This document shows positions 1-9,409 of a DNA stretch of 64,000 bases, one piece after another; the first letter of the stretch is position 1, and every line of letters begins with the position of its first letter. The position numbers were made by a program, and so were the translations under genes. The notes beneath the pieces were generated by a model. The model searched no databases and was not told where the DNA came from. It saw nothing but the letters and a program-made list of their open reading frames with translations. The stretch is from Lutibacter flavus (GTDB lineage Bacteria; Bacteroidota; Bacteroidia; Flavobacteriales; Flavobacteriaceae), in contig NZ_FZNX01000005.1 in the NCBI RefSeq assembly GCF_900188355.1, positions 1 through 64,000 of the forward strand, read 5' to 3'.

Positions 1-1
1 A

Positions 2-333
2 GAAGTGATTACCAGAACCTATTCAGTAACGGATACGAGTCTAAATACTATCAATGTAACACAAACGATTACTGTTGAAGATACCACAGATCCAACGGCA
101 TCTGATCCTATAGCTGTTGTTGTAGAATGTACTGCTGATATTCCTGTTGTCAATATCAATGATGTTATTGATGAAGCTGACAACTGTGCTGGTGTAATTA
201 CTGTCGCTCACGTTGGAGATGTGTCGGATGGGAACTTCAATCCAGAAGTGATTACCAGAACCTATTCAGTAACGGATACGAGTCTAAATACTATCAATGT
301 AACACAAACAATTACTGTTGAAGATACAACAGC
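2..333 (+). repeat. 243-bp tandem repeat (81-residue HYR-type unit)
   Basis: The stretch starting at base 2 recurs at base 245 with a period of 243 bp. The first 65 bases match exactly, and only a few substitutions follow up to about base 333. The repeat is in frame inside the adhesin and is cut by the window edge, so more copies probably lie upstream. Confidence 0.85.
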
Positions 334-3300
334 TCCAGTTCTTTCTGGGCTTCCACCAGATCAGTTAAATATTCCTATGGATGTTGGAGTTTGTGGAGCT
401 ATAGCCACCTATACAGATCCAACAGTAACAGATAACTGTGATGGATCTGTAAGTGTAATTAGGACAGATTCAACGGGATTGAACAGTGGAGATCTATTTC
501 CAGCAGGAACTACAATAATAAGTTATAGTGCTATGGATGATAGTACTAATGTAAGTACTCATAGTTTCACAGTTACTGTAAATGCAGATGCAGAAGCACC
601 AATAATAAATGCTACAGGAGATGTAACAACAACTACTAGCGCAGATGGTACTGGAAATTGCAATGTTTCTGTAGCTATAGCAGATGCTACCTTTGGAGAT
701 AATTGCACAGGAAGTTCTATAGCTTGGGTTATGTCGGGTGATGTAACTGATAGTGGGTCTGGTCAGGTTGGTACTTATAATTTCCCAATAGGAATTACAA
801 CAATAACTTATACAGTAACTGATGGAGCAATGCTAACAGCTGCAGATGTTATGACAGTAACTGTAGCAGATGATGAAGATCCAACGATAAGCTGTCCAAG
901 TGATCAAAATGTAAATTTTGCTGCTAATTGTCAGTTTGAAATTCCGGATTATACCGCTTTAGCCAATGGTTCAGATAACTGTGATAGTAGTTTAACAATT
1001 ACTCAAGTTCCTGTCGCAGGAACATTAATTTCTGGAACCACTACCATAACTTTAACAGCAACAGATAATTTTAATTTAACAAGTTCATGCTCCTTTCAGG
1101 TTATTCCTACAGACAGTATTCCGCCAACAGCAATCTGTATGGATTATACAGCCGTTTTAGGTCCAGGCGGTACAGTAAATATTAATGCATTAGATTTAAA
1201 TGACGGTTCGGCAGATAATTGTGGTATTGCCAATATGACGGTGTCTCCCAATTCATTTAATTGTGGAGATGTAGGAACAAATACTGTAACATTTACTGTT
1301 TATGATGATGAAGGTAACAGTGATAGTTGTATAGCAACAGTAACTGTTGAGGACAATACTCCACCAATTATGTTGTGCAATAACTTTGTTGTTGTTATTG
1401 ATCCACTTACGCGAATTGCAACTATAAAAGCTTCAGATGTTGATAATGGATCTAATGATGTTTGCGGTATAGCCTCTTTAACCGTTAATCCTTCCACATT
1501 TGGAGAGAATCCTTCAGGAGATGGAAGTGAATATACGACTACCACAACATTAACAGCCATAGATAATAATGGAAATGAAAATACTTGTGTAGTAAATATT
1601 ACTGTAGAACCGCCAGTAAATCTTTTCACTTATTTAATAGGAGAAATTATAGACCCTATACCAACTAACCCATTTCCACCAAGCGCTCTTATAGAAGCAA
1701 CAGCTTGCCCTGGAGGTTTATATGAGCCAAAAGACGTTCAATTTACATTAGAAGCTATTGGGACTTATAATTTACAAGCTTCGGATGTGGTGCACTGGGA
1801 GTATTCAAATAATAATGGTGAAACATGGACGGTAATTAATAATACACAAGGTTTGTTAACGTATACTTTAGTGGATATTACTAGTAATACTTTTGTGCGT
1901 CTCAGTATCAGAGATGCCGATGATAATTCCATTATTAAATCATCTGCAACTGCTTTTGTAAGGTTCTTACCACCAGATGAGCCTCCAATAATTATTAGCT
2001 ATACTGATCTGGATATTTGCTTAGATGAATCTGTGACCGTAATTGCCGAAAGTTTTTTCGATCGACCTGAAGGACAATTTGGTGAAGGAGGTAAATTCAA
2101 TTATGCGCAACCTGATGGCTGGCGTGTAGATGGTAAAGATGGTGAATTTCCAGCAAGTGGTAATAATAAGGAAGAACCTACATGGAAAGAAACCAATTCA
2201 AACGATAATCCCAATACAACATTTAGTGGCATTAACTACGATACATCAGACAATACCAAATTTGCAATAGCCCATGCGGTTGAAGTGAATCAGTCAACCA
2301 CATTAGAAACGCCTGTGTTTAGTACTGTAGGTATGACGGCAAGTGAGGCTATTATGAGTTTCTATCAGGGTTATTATTTTTGTGGTGGCGGATTTGGAAC
2401 TATTGAATTATCCTTTGATTCGGGTAACACCTATTCGGTAACTCTAAATACCGTGCAAGGAGATGTTTTAACTTCGGGGAATACATCAGGCGTTCAGGCT
2501 TTTAAAAATGGTAACTGTAATAAATCACAGTACGCTGTAGCTGACCCATTTCAGTACGCATCATTAGATTTAGGGCCTTATGTTGGACTATCTGGTTTAC
2601 GTGTTAAATTCACATTTAATGCTGGGCCTGGTGGAGGAACTTGTGATAATGTGATTTTTCCTAGCCATTCATCAAACAACTGCAGCCCTCAAGCTCTTGA
2701 TGTGGGTAGTGGTTGGGCTATTGATGATGTTGGGTTTGCATTCTCTCAAGTAGATGATGAATTAGAATGGACAGATGAAGAAGGTACAGTAATAGCAATT
2801 GGAACTACTGCAACGGTAACTCCAGTTACACCAGGAATTAGAAGATATGGAGTAACTAACTTAATTAATGGTTGTAGAACAGATAATGATTCAGGAACAA
2901 ATTTTATTGATATAAGTACTAGTTTAGCTTATGCAGGTGAAGATTATTTACCAATTTCAGGAAATTGTGGAGAATCATCTTTACAATTAAACGCATACGA
3001 CAATACAAAAAAAGCTATTGAAAATTATAACAAAGGTGCTTGGAAAAACAATCTTTATGTTGTTCCTGCAAGTGCTAGTGAAGATTTTGATGGGACAGGT
3101 GTAACAGGACAATGGTCAATTGTAAGTTCTGCCTTAACCTCCACATGTGGTAGTTCGGCTACTTTTTCTAGTGATACAGATCCAGATGCTATTTTTACAG
3201 GAAATCCTGGTAATTATAAATTAAAATGGACACTTTCTAACGGCTGTTCTGATGAAATTGATGTTAAAATTACCGATTGTAATAGTCTTGATTTTGATGG

Positions 3301-5884
3301 TGTTAACGATTTTGTCACCTTCAAGAATAATTATAATTTAAACAGTGCTTTTAGTATTGAAACTTGGATAAAACCAAACTCTGTAACTGGAACAAAAACA
3401 ATTTTTTCTAGAAAAGATATCGATGACAACTCTAGTGGCTACCAATTAAGCATTGTGAATGGTCAAGTTAGGTTTAATTGGTATTATAGCGCTGGTTCAG
3501 GCTCTCTTACATCTGCTAGTAATTTAATTACTGTAAATAGATGGTATCATGTGGCAGTTACATTTGATGGCTCAACATATAAACTTTATGTAGATGGTAT
3601 AGAATTAGGACTTGTCAATAATAATAACCCACCTAGTTTAACATCAAATAATATAGAAGCTATTTTAGGAGCCATGGATCAAGGTTCTTCAGGAAATCCC
3701 GTAAATTATTATCATGGTTGGGTTGATGAATTGAAGATTTGGAATAAGGCACTATCAGTGGAGCATATAAGACAAATGATGAATCAAGAAATTGATGAAT
3801 TAGGTGCAGATGTTGGAGGGGTTCAAATTCCTACTAAAATTTACGGTCCGGATAGTGATAATAATGGTACTGAAGATAATTTATTGTTGTGGAGTAATTT
3901 AGATGCTTATTATCATATGAATATTATTTGTGGTGATTTAGCACCATACAAAAAAGGTGTAGGTGGTAGGCTTAGAAATATGACTACTGGTCAGGAACAA
4001 ACAGCTCCTATTCCATATACAACCAGAGCAAATCAAGATTGGGATACTGATAATACATGGACAAATTTTAATGTTTGGGACATACCTAATAGTAGTGGAA
4101 TTAATAATACTCCTATAGATTGGAATATTGTAAAAGTTTCACATAATATTAATTCAATTATTAATGATATAACACTATTAGGTCTAATAGTAGATTCTGG
4201 AAAAGAACTCACTATTACAGGTGCCGGAGCACAAGATGAAACAAATTTAGGACATGGTCTTTGGGTAACTCATTATTTAAAACTTAATGGATTTATAGAT
4301 CTAGTTGGGGAATCTCAATTAATACAAAAAAAGTATGGGGATTATGATGTTAATGATTATTTTATTACTAATCAGTTTGTTGAGAGTGTAGTAGATGATG
4401 TTAGTAGTGGTTATATTGAAAGAGATCAACAAGGATTAGGAAATCTTTACAGATATAATGATTGGTCCTCTCCAGTAGGAATTATTGGTCAGCCACAAAC
4501 AACAGAATATGCCGTTAAGGATGTTTTAAGAGATGGATTTGATTCTTCAAATCCAAAAACAATTACATTTATTGGGGGTAATAATGGAGTAAATTCTTCA
4601 CCAATTCAAATTGCAGAACGTTGGATTTATGGTAACGATAATGAAAATAGTTGGGTAAGTTTAAAAAGTACTGGTACTATGTCACCAGCGGAAGGCTTCT
4701 CTATGAAAGGTACACATCCTCCAATAACTGCCCTTTACGATAAACAAAATTTTGTATTTGTTGGAAAACCTCATAATGGAGATGTTGAATTACCTCTATC
4801 TACTGGAAGTTGGTATTTAACAGGGAATCCTTATCCAAGTGCATTAGATGCCTTTCAGTTTATAGATGATAATGTAGGTGTAATTGATGGGACAATAGAA
4901 ATTTGGGATGATTGGGAGGACAATACTCATGGCTATAATGAAGCACATGCTGGTTATGCACTGTTAACCAAAAGTGGAGGAATACCCGCTACTAATTACA
5001 ATAATCCGAGTGAAAGTGGCGGAAAAACACCTGGGAGGTATATTGCTGTTGCTCAAGGATTTGGTGTTACGGGAGTAGGATCTGCCGGTTCAAAAATAAA
5101 ATTTAGGAATACCCAACGTAAATTTGTTCGTGAAAATAGTTCTGCATCTGTATTTTTTAAATCGAGAAGTGCAAAACAACAAAATACAATAAATTCAATA
5201 TTAGATACAAGGTTAAAAATAAGAATTGGTTTTAAAACTGAAACTAATTTTAACAGACAAATTTTACTTACTATTGATGATAATGCAACTGATGGTGTAG
5301 ATTATGGATATGATGCTATTAATAATAATATTTATCCAAATGATTTATATTGGATTATTGATAATAATAAGTTGGTTATACAGGCAGTTAAAAATTTACC
5401 AATTGAAAGAGTTGTTCCAATTGGTATAAGTGTTAATGGCGGTATACCAATTAAAATAAAGGTAGATGCAATTGAAAATCCATACCCGAATATGGAAATA
5501 TATGTAAGAGATAATAGCACAATGGAAACATTGGATATAATGAATGGAGAATTTGAAATTACTCTGGAAGATGGAGAGTATATAGATAAGTATTCAATAG
5601 TTTTTCAAGCAAAACCTGAAATTCCAGTTGAGATTGAAGAAATATATAATGATGTTAGTGTATTTGTAGCTGAAAACAGTTCAACATTTCTTGTTAGAAA
5701 GCCTGATGATTTACGAATACATAATATTTCATTATATAATGTAGTAGGACAAAAAATAAAGGTTTGGAAATCAAATTTAATTGAGAATGAGATTCAGCTA
5801 CCAATTGAAGAAAGTACAGGAGTTTATATAGTTTTAATTTCAACGAATGAGGGTAAAATATCAAAGAAAATAATAATCAAATAA
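2..5884 (+). CDS. Giant HYR/LamG surface protein with T9SS sorting domain (5' partial)
   Basis: Secreted, probably cell-surface or adhesin-like protein whose 5' end lies outside the window. The reading frame is open from the first bases, and the GTG at position 5 is an internal valine codon, as the next repeat unit shows. Residues 1-110 cover two copies of an 81-residue unit. Residues to about 540 are HYR/Ig-like modules with recurring D-N-C-x-G, G-T-T-x-I and T-V-T-V-x-D patterns. About residues 1095-1260 form a LamG/concanavalin-like domain (DFDGVNDFV, FSIETWIKP, WYHVAVTFDGS). The last 80 residues match a type IX secretion C-terminal sorting domain (YNVVGQKI, GVYIVLIST, KKIIIK end). The ligand is unknown. 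The domain assignment is firm; adhesion is inferred. Confidence 0.88.
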   Translation, partial: EVITRTYSVTDTSLNTINVTQTITVEDTTDPTASDPIAVVVECTADIPVVNINDVIDEADNCAGVITVAHVGDVSDGNFNPEVITRTYSVTDTSLNTINVTQTITVEDTTAPVLSGLPPDQLNIPMDVGVCGAIATYTDPTVTDNCDGSVSVIRTDSTGLNSGDLFPAGTTIISYSAMDDSTNVSTHSFTVTVNADAEAPIINATGDVTTTTSADGTGNCNVSVAIADATFGDNCTGSSIAWVMSGDVTDSGSGQVGTYNFPIGITTITYTVTDGAMLTAADVMTVTVADDEDPTISCPSDQNVNFAANCQFEIPDYTALANGSDNCDSSLTITQVPVAGTLISGTTTITLTATDNFNLTSSCSFQVIPTDSIPPTAICMDYTAVLGPGGTVNINALDLNDGSADNCGIANMTVSPNSFNCGDVGTNTVTFTVYDDEGNSDSCIATVTVEDNTPPIMLCNNFVVVIDPLTRIATIKASDVDNGSNDVCGIASLTVNPSTFGENPSGDGSEYTTTTTLTAIDNNGNENTCVVNITVEPPVNLFTYLIGEIIDPIPTNPFPPSALIEATACPGGLYEPKDVQFTLEAIGTYNLQASDVVHWEYSNNNGETWTVINNTQGLLTYTLVDITSNTFVRLSIRDADDNSIIKSSATAFVRFLPPDEPPIIISYTDLDICLDESVTVIAESFFDRPEGQFGEGGKFNYAQPDGWRVDGKDGEFPASGNNKEEPTWKETNSNDNPNTTFSGINYDTSDNTKFAIAHAVEVNQSTTLETPVFSTVGMTASEAIMSFYQGYYFCGGGFGTIELSFDSGNTYSVTLNTVQGDVLTSGNTSGVQAFKNGNCNKSQYAVADPFQYASLDLGPYVGLSGLRVKFTFNAGPGGGTCDNVIFPSHSSNNCSPQALDVGSGWAIDDVGFAFSQVDDELEWTDEEGTVIAIGTTATVTPVTPGIRRYGVTNLINGCRTDNDSGTNFIDISTSLAYAGEDYLPISGNCGESSLQLNAYDNTKKAIENYNKGAWKNNLYVVPASASEDFDGTGVTGQWSIVSSALTSTCGSSATFSSDTDPDAIFTGNPGNYKLKWTLSNGCSDEIDVKITDCNSLDFDGVNDFVTFKNNYNLNSAFSIETWIKPNSVTGTKTIFSRKDIDDNSSGYQLSIVNGQVRFNWYYSAGSGSLTSASNLITVNRWYHVAVTFDGSTYKLYVDGIELGLVNNNNPPSLTSNNIEAILGAMDQGSSGNPVNYYHGWVDELKIWNKALSVEHIRQMMNQEIDELGADVGGVQIPTKIYGPDSDNNGTEDNLLLWSNLDAYYHMNIICGDLAPYKKGVGGRLRNMTTGQEQTAPIPYTTRANQDWDTDNTWTNFNVWDIPNSSGINNTPIDWNIVKVSHNINSIINDITLLGLIVDSGKELTITGAGAQDETNLGHGLWVTHYLKLNGFIDLVGESQLIQKKYGDYDVNDYFITNQFVESVVDDVSSGYIERDQQGLGNLYRYNDWSSPVGIIGQPQTTEYAVKDVLRDGFDSSNPKTITFIGGNNGVNSSPIQIAERWIYGNDNENSWVSLKSTGTMSPAEGFSMKGTHPPITALYDKQNFVFVGKPHNGDVELPLSTGSWYLTGNPYPSALDAFQFIDDNVGVIDGTIEIWDDWEDNTHGYNEAHAGYALLTKSGGIPATNYNNPSESGGKTPGRYIAVAQGFGVTGVGSAGSKIKFRNTQRKFVRENSSASVFFKSRSAKQQNTINSILDTRLKIRIGFKTETNFNRQILLTIDDNATDGVDYGYDAINNNIYPNDLYWIIDNNKLVIQAVKNLPIERVVPIGISVNGGIPIKIKVDAIENPYPNMEIYVRDNSTMETLDIMNGEFEITLEDGEYIDKYSIVFQAKPEIPVEIEEIYNDVSVFVAENSSTFLVRKPDDLRIHNISLYNVVGQKIKVWKSNLIENEIQLPIEESTGVYIVLISTNEGKISKKIIIK

Positions 5885-5971
5885 ATAGTTGAGGATTAAG
5901 GTAGTTCATAGGGCTAATACTTTTTAATAACTTGAATAAGTAGAATTATTGAAAAATTTGCAAGAAAAAGC

Positions 5972-6166
5972 ATGAAAAGAAAAGTTACATATCTATTAAT
6001 TATAATTACCTTATTGGTAATGGGTATTAGCTATTCTCAGAGTAAAAACAATCCGTTACCAAAACCAGGGGGTGATCCTCATCCAGAATTTCCAATAGAC
6101 GTAGGAATTTCATTCTTATTTATTATGGGTACTGTTTTTGGTGTATATAAATTAAAGAAAAAATAA
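5972..6166 (+). CDS. Small PID-CTERM-like envelope protein
   Basis: A 64-residue protein with an N-terminal signal peptide (about residues 1-22, MKRK then hydrophobic, ending SYSQ). A short Pro/Gly-rich linker follows, then P-I-D, a hydrophobic segment (about residues 43-59) and a basic tail KLKKK. This tripartite end resembles the PID-CTERM sorting signal known in small Bacteroidota proteins, where the segment is thought to be recognised by a sorting enzyme. No other domain is present, so the mature exported part is only about 15 residues. It lies 87 bp downstream of the giant T9SS protein. The function is unknown. Confidence 0.7.
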   Translation: MKRKVTYLLIIITLLVMGISYSQSKNNPLPKPGGDPHPEFPIDVGISFLFIMGTVFGVYKLKKK

Positions 6167-6279
6167 ATACTTTTTATAATTAGCGTCAAATAATATTTTA
6201 AGGTTCCAATCTTAATTGCATTTTGTTAATTTAAAATGTACCTTGTTCGCTACAAATTATTTCAAAAACCCTCAAGTAA

Positions 6280-6657
6280 ATGAACAAATTAAGATTTTTA
6301 AAGAGATATTTTTTTTATGAATATTTTATGCTTTTAGTGTGTGCAAGTATGTTATATAGTTGTAAAGTTTACCAAGATCCTATATCATTAAATGAGGCCG
6401 CTAATAATACTTCGAGCAATGTTTTTAAAGTGACAATGTTAAATGGCGATGAGTATATTTACGATAACATTGAAGTTAATAATAACAATTATTTTGGTAT
6501 TAATAAAAAACCAAATGAAATTGTCGAAACTCCACTTATAAAAAATGAAATTAAATCAATTCAAGAAAAAAATAGAAAATCTTCTAGTCTTTCCAACTTA
6601 ATTGGGGTTGGAGTAGGAATTGGTTCGGTTGTTTTAGCAATTTTAATGATGCAATAA
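6280..6657 (+). CDS. Hypothetical lipoprotein with C-terminal hydrophobic segment
   Basis: A 125-residue protein. The N-terminus has a positively charged stretch, a hydrophobic core and a lipobox-like M-L-Y-S-C at about residue 28, indicating a lipoprotein. The middle (about residues 45-90) resembles a small beta-rich domain with a K-V-T-M-L-N-G-D-E-Y-I-Y pattern, as in lipoproteins that bind or display short strands. The C-terminus has a Gly/Val-rich hydrophobic segment (L-I-G-V-G-V-G-I-G-S-V-V-L-A-I-L). I do not recognise the family. It stands alone between the PID-CTERM-like gene and the kinase operon, 40 bp before the kinase start, so it could be co-transcribed with it. Confidence 0.7.
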   Translation: MNKLRFLKRYFFYEYFMLLVCASMLYSCKVYQDPISLNEAANNTSSNVFKVTMLNGDEYIYDNIEVNNNNYFGINKKPNEIVETPLIKNEIKSIQEKNRKSSSLSNLIGVGVGIGSVVLAILMMQ

Positions 6658-6697
6658 TTATTTGTGCTTTAAATAATTAATTAAATAGCTTTTAGGT

Positions 6698-9028
6698 TTG
6701 AAAAAAAATCAGAATTTTAATAATATGGAATCAGCTGATTTATTACTAAATGATGTAAATTTAATAGTAATTTCTATTGATGAGAATGGAAGCATAAATT
6801 ACGTTTCAACTGCTACGGAGAAAATTATTGGATATAAGCCTAAATCACTTTTAGGAGAACAATGGTGGAAAAAGACATTTTTATATGAAGAAGAGGGTGA
6901 GTTGTTTAAGCATAAAGTGTGTAAAATTATTTCTAAAGAAATTGAAATCTCAAATAAACCTTACGACAGAAAGTTGCAATGTAAGGATGGAAGTGTAAAA
7001 TGGATTGAATGGAGAGATTCACTTTCTGGAAATAATACTTTTGTTTCAGTTGGTGTGGATATTACTGAATGGAAAATGACTGAAGAAATTAAAACTCAAT
7101 CAGACGCCATTTTAAATAGTATCACCTCTATGGTATTCGTTAGTGAAAAAAATGGAAATATAATTTATGCAAATCCAGCTGTTCAAGAAATACTTGGGTA
7201 TTCTGTAGAAGAAATTTTAGGGGATAAATGGTGGGAATTAACCTATGATAATCGAGATGAAGCTCTAAAAGTTAAAGAAGCCACTTATAATTATGTTTAC
7301 AATTATGTAAAAGGATTTTTAGATATTTTTAAAAGAAAAATTAAAACAAAAAACGGTGATTATAAATGGATTGAGTGGCAAATTTCTAAAGGTATTAATG
7401 ACACGTATATTTCAATTGGTACAGACATTACGAGTAGAATAGCATCAGAGATTGAATTAAAGAAAGCTAAGGAAACTGCAGAGAAATCGTTAAAAGTAAA
7501 AAATGACTTTTTAGCTAATATGAGTCATGAAATAAGAACGCCCCTAAATGCTGTAATTGGTTTTACTGATTTGCTTTTAGAATCAGAATTAAAATCAGAT
7601 CAAAGAAATCATTTAGAAACAATGCGAAATTCTGGCGAAATTTTACTTTCGTTAATTAATAATGTTCTGGATCTTTCTAAATTGGAATCTGATAAATTGG
7701 AAATTGAAGATATAGAATTCAATCTTCATAAAAATCTGTTTGAGGTTGTAAATCTCATGAAACTAAAGGCTGAAGAAAAGGGGATAACTTTAGATTTGGT
7801 GATTGAAGAAAACCTACCTATGCAGGTTATAGGAGATCCAACTAGATTAGGACAAATTATGCTGAATCTTATTGGAAATGCTGTAAAATTTACAAATGAA
7901 GGTTCTGTAGTTGTTAGGGTTAAAGTAGTTAAAAAAACAGCGAAAATTTCAAATATTCATATTGAGATTAAAGATACAGGCATTGGAATAGTCTCCAATA
8001 AAATAAACACTGTTTTTGGAGTTTTTACTCAGGCCAAAAGTGATACTTCTAGAATTTATGGAGGGACTGGTTTGGGACTTGCCATTGTTAAAAAATTAGT
8101 GAAACTTTTAAAAGGTGAAATTCAAGTTGAAAGTAAATTTGGTGTAGGAAGTGTGTTTACATTAATTTTACCTTTAAAAAAGGGGGGAGAAATGGCAAAA
8201 GAAGAAGAGCTACAAATATCAACTTCTACGAGCCAGAAATTAGGGTTGAATATTTTGTTGGTGGAAGACAATAAAACAAATCAACTTTTAGCAAAAACTA
8301 GATTGGAAAGGTGGGATTGTAACGTTGATATAGCAAATAATGGGATTGAAGGAGTTAAAAAAATTCAAAAAAAATTATATGATATTGTATTAATGGATAT
8401 TCAAATGCCAGTAATGGATGGATATGAAGCAACTAAAATTATTAAAAATGATATTTCCAAAAAAGCAGCAGCTATTCCAATAATTGCGATGACCGCATAT
8501 ACTTCGAAGAATGATATTAAAAGAGCTCTTGATGTTGGTATGAATGACTATATTTTTAAACCTTTTAAAACAGAAGAACTTTATGCTTTATTAAAAAAAT
8601 ATGGAAAACCAGATAAAGAACAAAGCATTAACGAAGTTGAGGAGTTAACAATAAAACCCAAAATTGAGCAAGTAAGATCAAATATTGATTTAAAATTTTT
8701 AAGAGAAGAAACACTTAATGAAACTTCAATATTAAAGTTGTTGATTGAATTATTTCTTAAAGATTTAGATGAGTTTATAGGAATAGTAGATTTAGAATTA
8801 GTAAATAAAAACTGGAGTGAACTTTACAAGGCAACTCATAAAATTAAGCCAAGTATTGCCATGTTCGGAATTTCAAAATTTGAACCAATAATTCATGTTT
8901 TAATGAATATTTTTAGAGAAGAGAAAAATTTAGAAGATGTTGAGGGGTTAATTATAAAAAGTAAAGTTATTATTGCAAATGTTAAAAATGAATTATTAAC
9001 TGAATTAAAGTTATTAAATGATGAGTGA
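6698..9028 (+). CDS. Hybrid sensor histidine kinase (PAS-PAS-HisKA-HATPase-REC-HPt)
   Basis: Multistep phosphorelay kinase. In order: two PAS domains (about residues 15-130 and 135-250), HisKA with phospho-acceptor His277 in SHEIRTPLNAVIG, HATPase_c (N box GNAVKFTNEG, DTGIGI, GGTGLGLAIV), a receiver with Asp567 in MDIQMPVMDG, and an HPt domain with His714 (ATHKIKPS). There is no transmembrane segment, so it is a cytoplasmic sensor; PAS ligands are unknown. A TTG at 6698 gives an MKKNQNF start, and an ATG at 6725 (residue 10) is a good alternative. It is first gene of the operon, and its end overlaps the next receiver gene by 11 bp, suggesting phosphotransfer HPt to that receiver. Confidence 0.92.
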   Translation: MKKNQNFNNMESADLLLNDVNLIVISIDENGSINYVSTATEKIIGYKPKSLLGEQWWKKTFLYEEEGELFKHKVCKIISKEIEISNKPYDRKLQCKDGSVKWIEWRDSLSGNNTFVSVGVDITEWKMTEEIKTQSDAILNSITSMVFVSEKNGNIIYANPAVQEILGYSVEEILGDKWWELTYDNRDEALKVKEATYNYVYNYVKGFLDIFKRKIKTKNGDYKWIEWQISKGINDTYISIGTDITSRIASEIELKKAKETAEKSLKVKNDFLANMSHEIRTPLNAVIGFTDLLLESELKSDQRNHLETMRNSGEILLSLINNVLDLSKLESDKLEIEDIEFNLHKNLFEVVNLMKLKAEEKGITLDLVIEENLPMQVIGDPTRLGQIMLNLIGNAVKFTNEGSVVVRVKVVKKTAKISNIHIEIKDTGIGIVSNKINTVFGVFTQAKSDTSRIYGGTGLGLAIVKKLVKLLKGEIQVESKFGVGSVFTLILPLKKGGEMAKEEELQISTSTSQKLGLNILLVEDNKTNQLLAKTRLERWDCNVDIANNGIEGVKKIQKKLYDIVLMDIQMPVMDGYEATKIIKNDISKKAAAIPIIAMTAYTSKNDIKRALDVGMNDYIFKPFKTEELYALLKKYGKPDKEQSINEVEELTIKPKIEQVRSNIDLKFLREETLNETSILKLLIELFLKDLDEFIGIVDLELVNKNWSELYKATHKIKPSIAMFGISKFEPIIHVLMNIFREEKNLEDVEGLIIKSKVIIANVKNELLTELKLLNDE

Positions 9029-9389
9029 TATAGAAAAGATTGTATTAGCGGAAGACAATTCTACACTTTCACTACTATTGAAGTTTAGATTGGAAAAGGA
9101 AGGTTATAAATTGCTAACCGCAGAAGATGGAAAAAAAGCAATTGAGCAAATAGAAGAACATAAACCAGATTTAATTTTAACGGATATAATGATGCCTTTT
9201 ATAAGTGGATTAGAGGTAATTAGCCATGTTAGAAACAAGTTAGATATGCAAATTCCTATTATTGTTTTTTCATCAGCTGGACAAGAAGAAATTGTTCTAA
9301 AAGCATTTAATTTGGGAGCCAATGATTTTATGAGTAAGCCATTTAGTCCTAATGAATTAGTGATACGCATAAAGAGACTTCTGCAATAA
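9018..9389 (+). CDS. Stand-alone response regulator receiver protein
   Basis: A 123-residue CheY-like receiver with no output domain. Visible residues are the acidic pair in LAEDNST, phospho-acceptor Asp56 in LTDIMMP, a Ser in FSSAGQ and the conserved Lys in SKPFSPNE. It overlaps the end of the hybrid kinase gene by 11 bp and lies 20 bp before the HEAT-repeat gene, so it very likely receives phosphate from the kinase's HPt domain. It would then act by protein-protein contact, possibly on the HEAT protein or glycosyltransferase encoded next. That target is inferred only from gene order. Confidence 0.9.
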   Translation: MMSDIEKIVLAEDNSTLSLLLKFRLEKEGYKLLTAEDGKKAIEQIEEHKPDLILTDIMMPFISGLEVISHVRNKLDMQIPIIVFSSAGQEEIVLKAFNLGANDFMSKPFSPNELVIRIKRLLQ

Positions 9390-9409
9390 TTTTTAATATT
9401 CACTATATT

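Noticed and set aside
1300-1629. 109-residue minus-strand frame inside the adhesin
   Set aside because: Antisense shadow of the repetitive HYR coding region.
5-5884. GTG at position 5 as the true start of the giant surface protein
   Set aside because: The same codon is valine inside the next copy of the repeat at 248, and the frame is open from base 2, so the gene is cut by the window edge.
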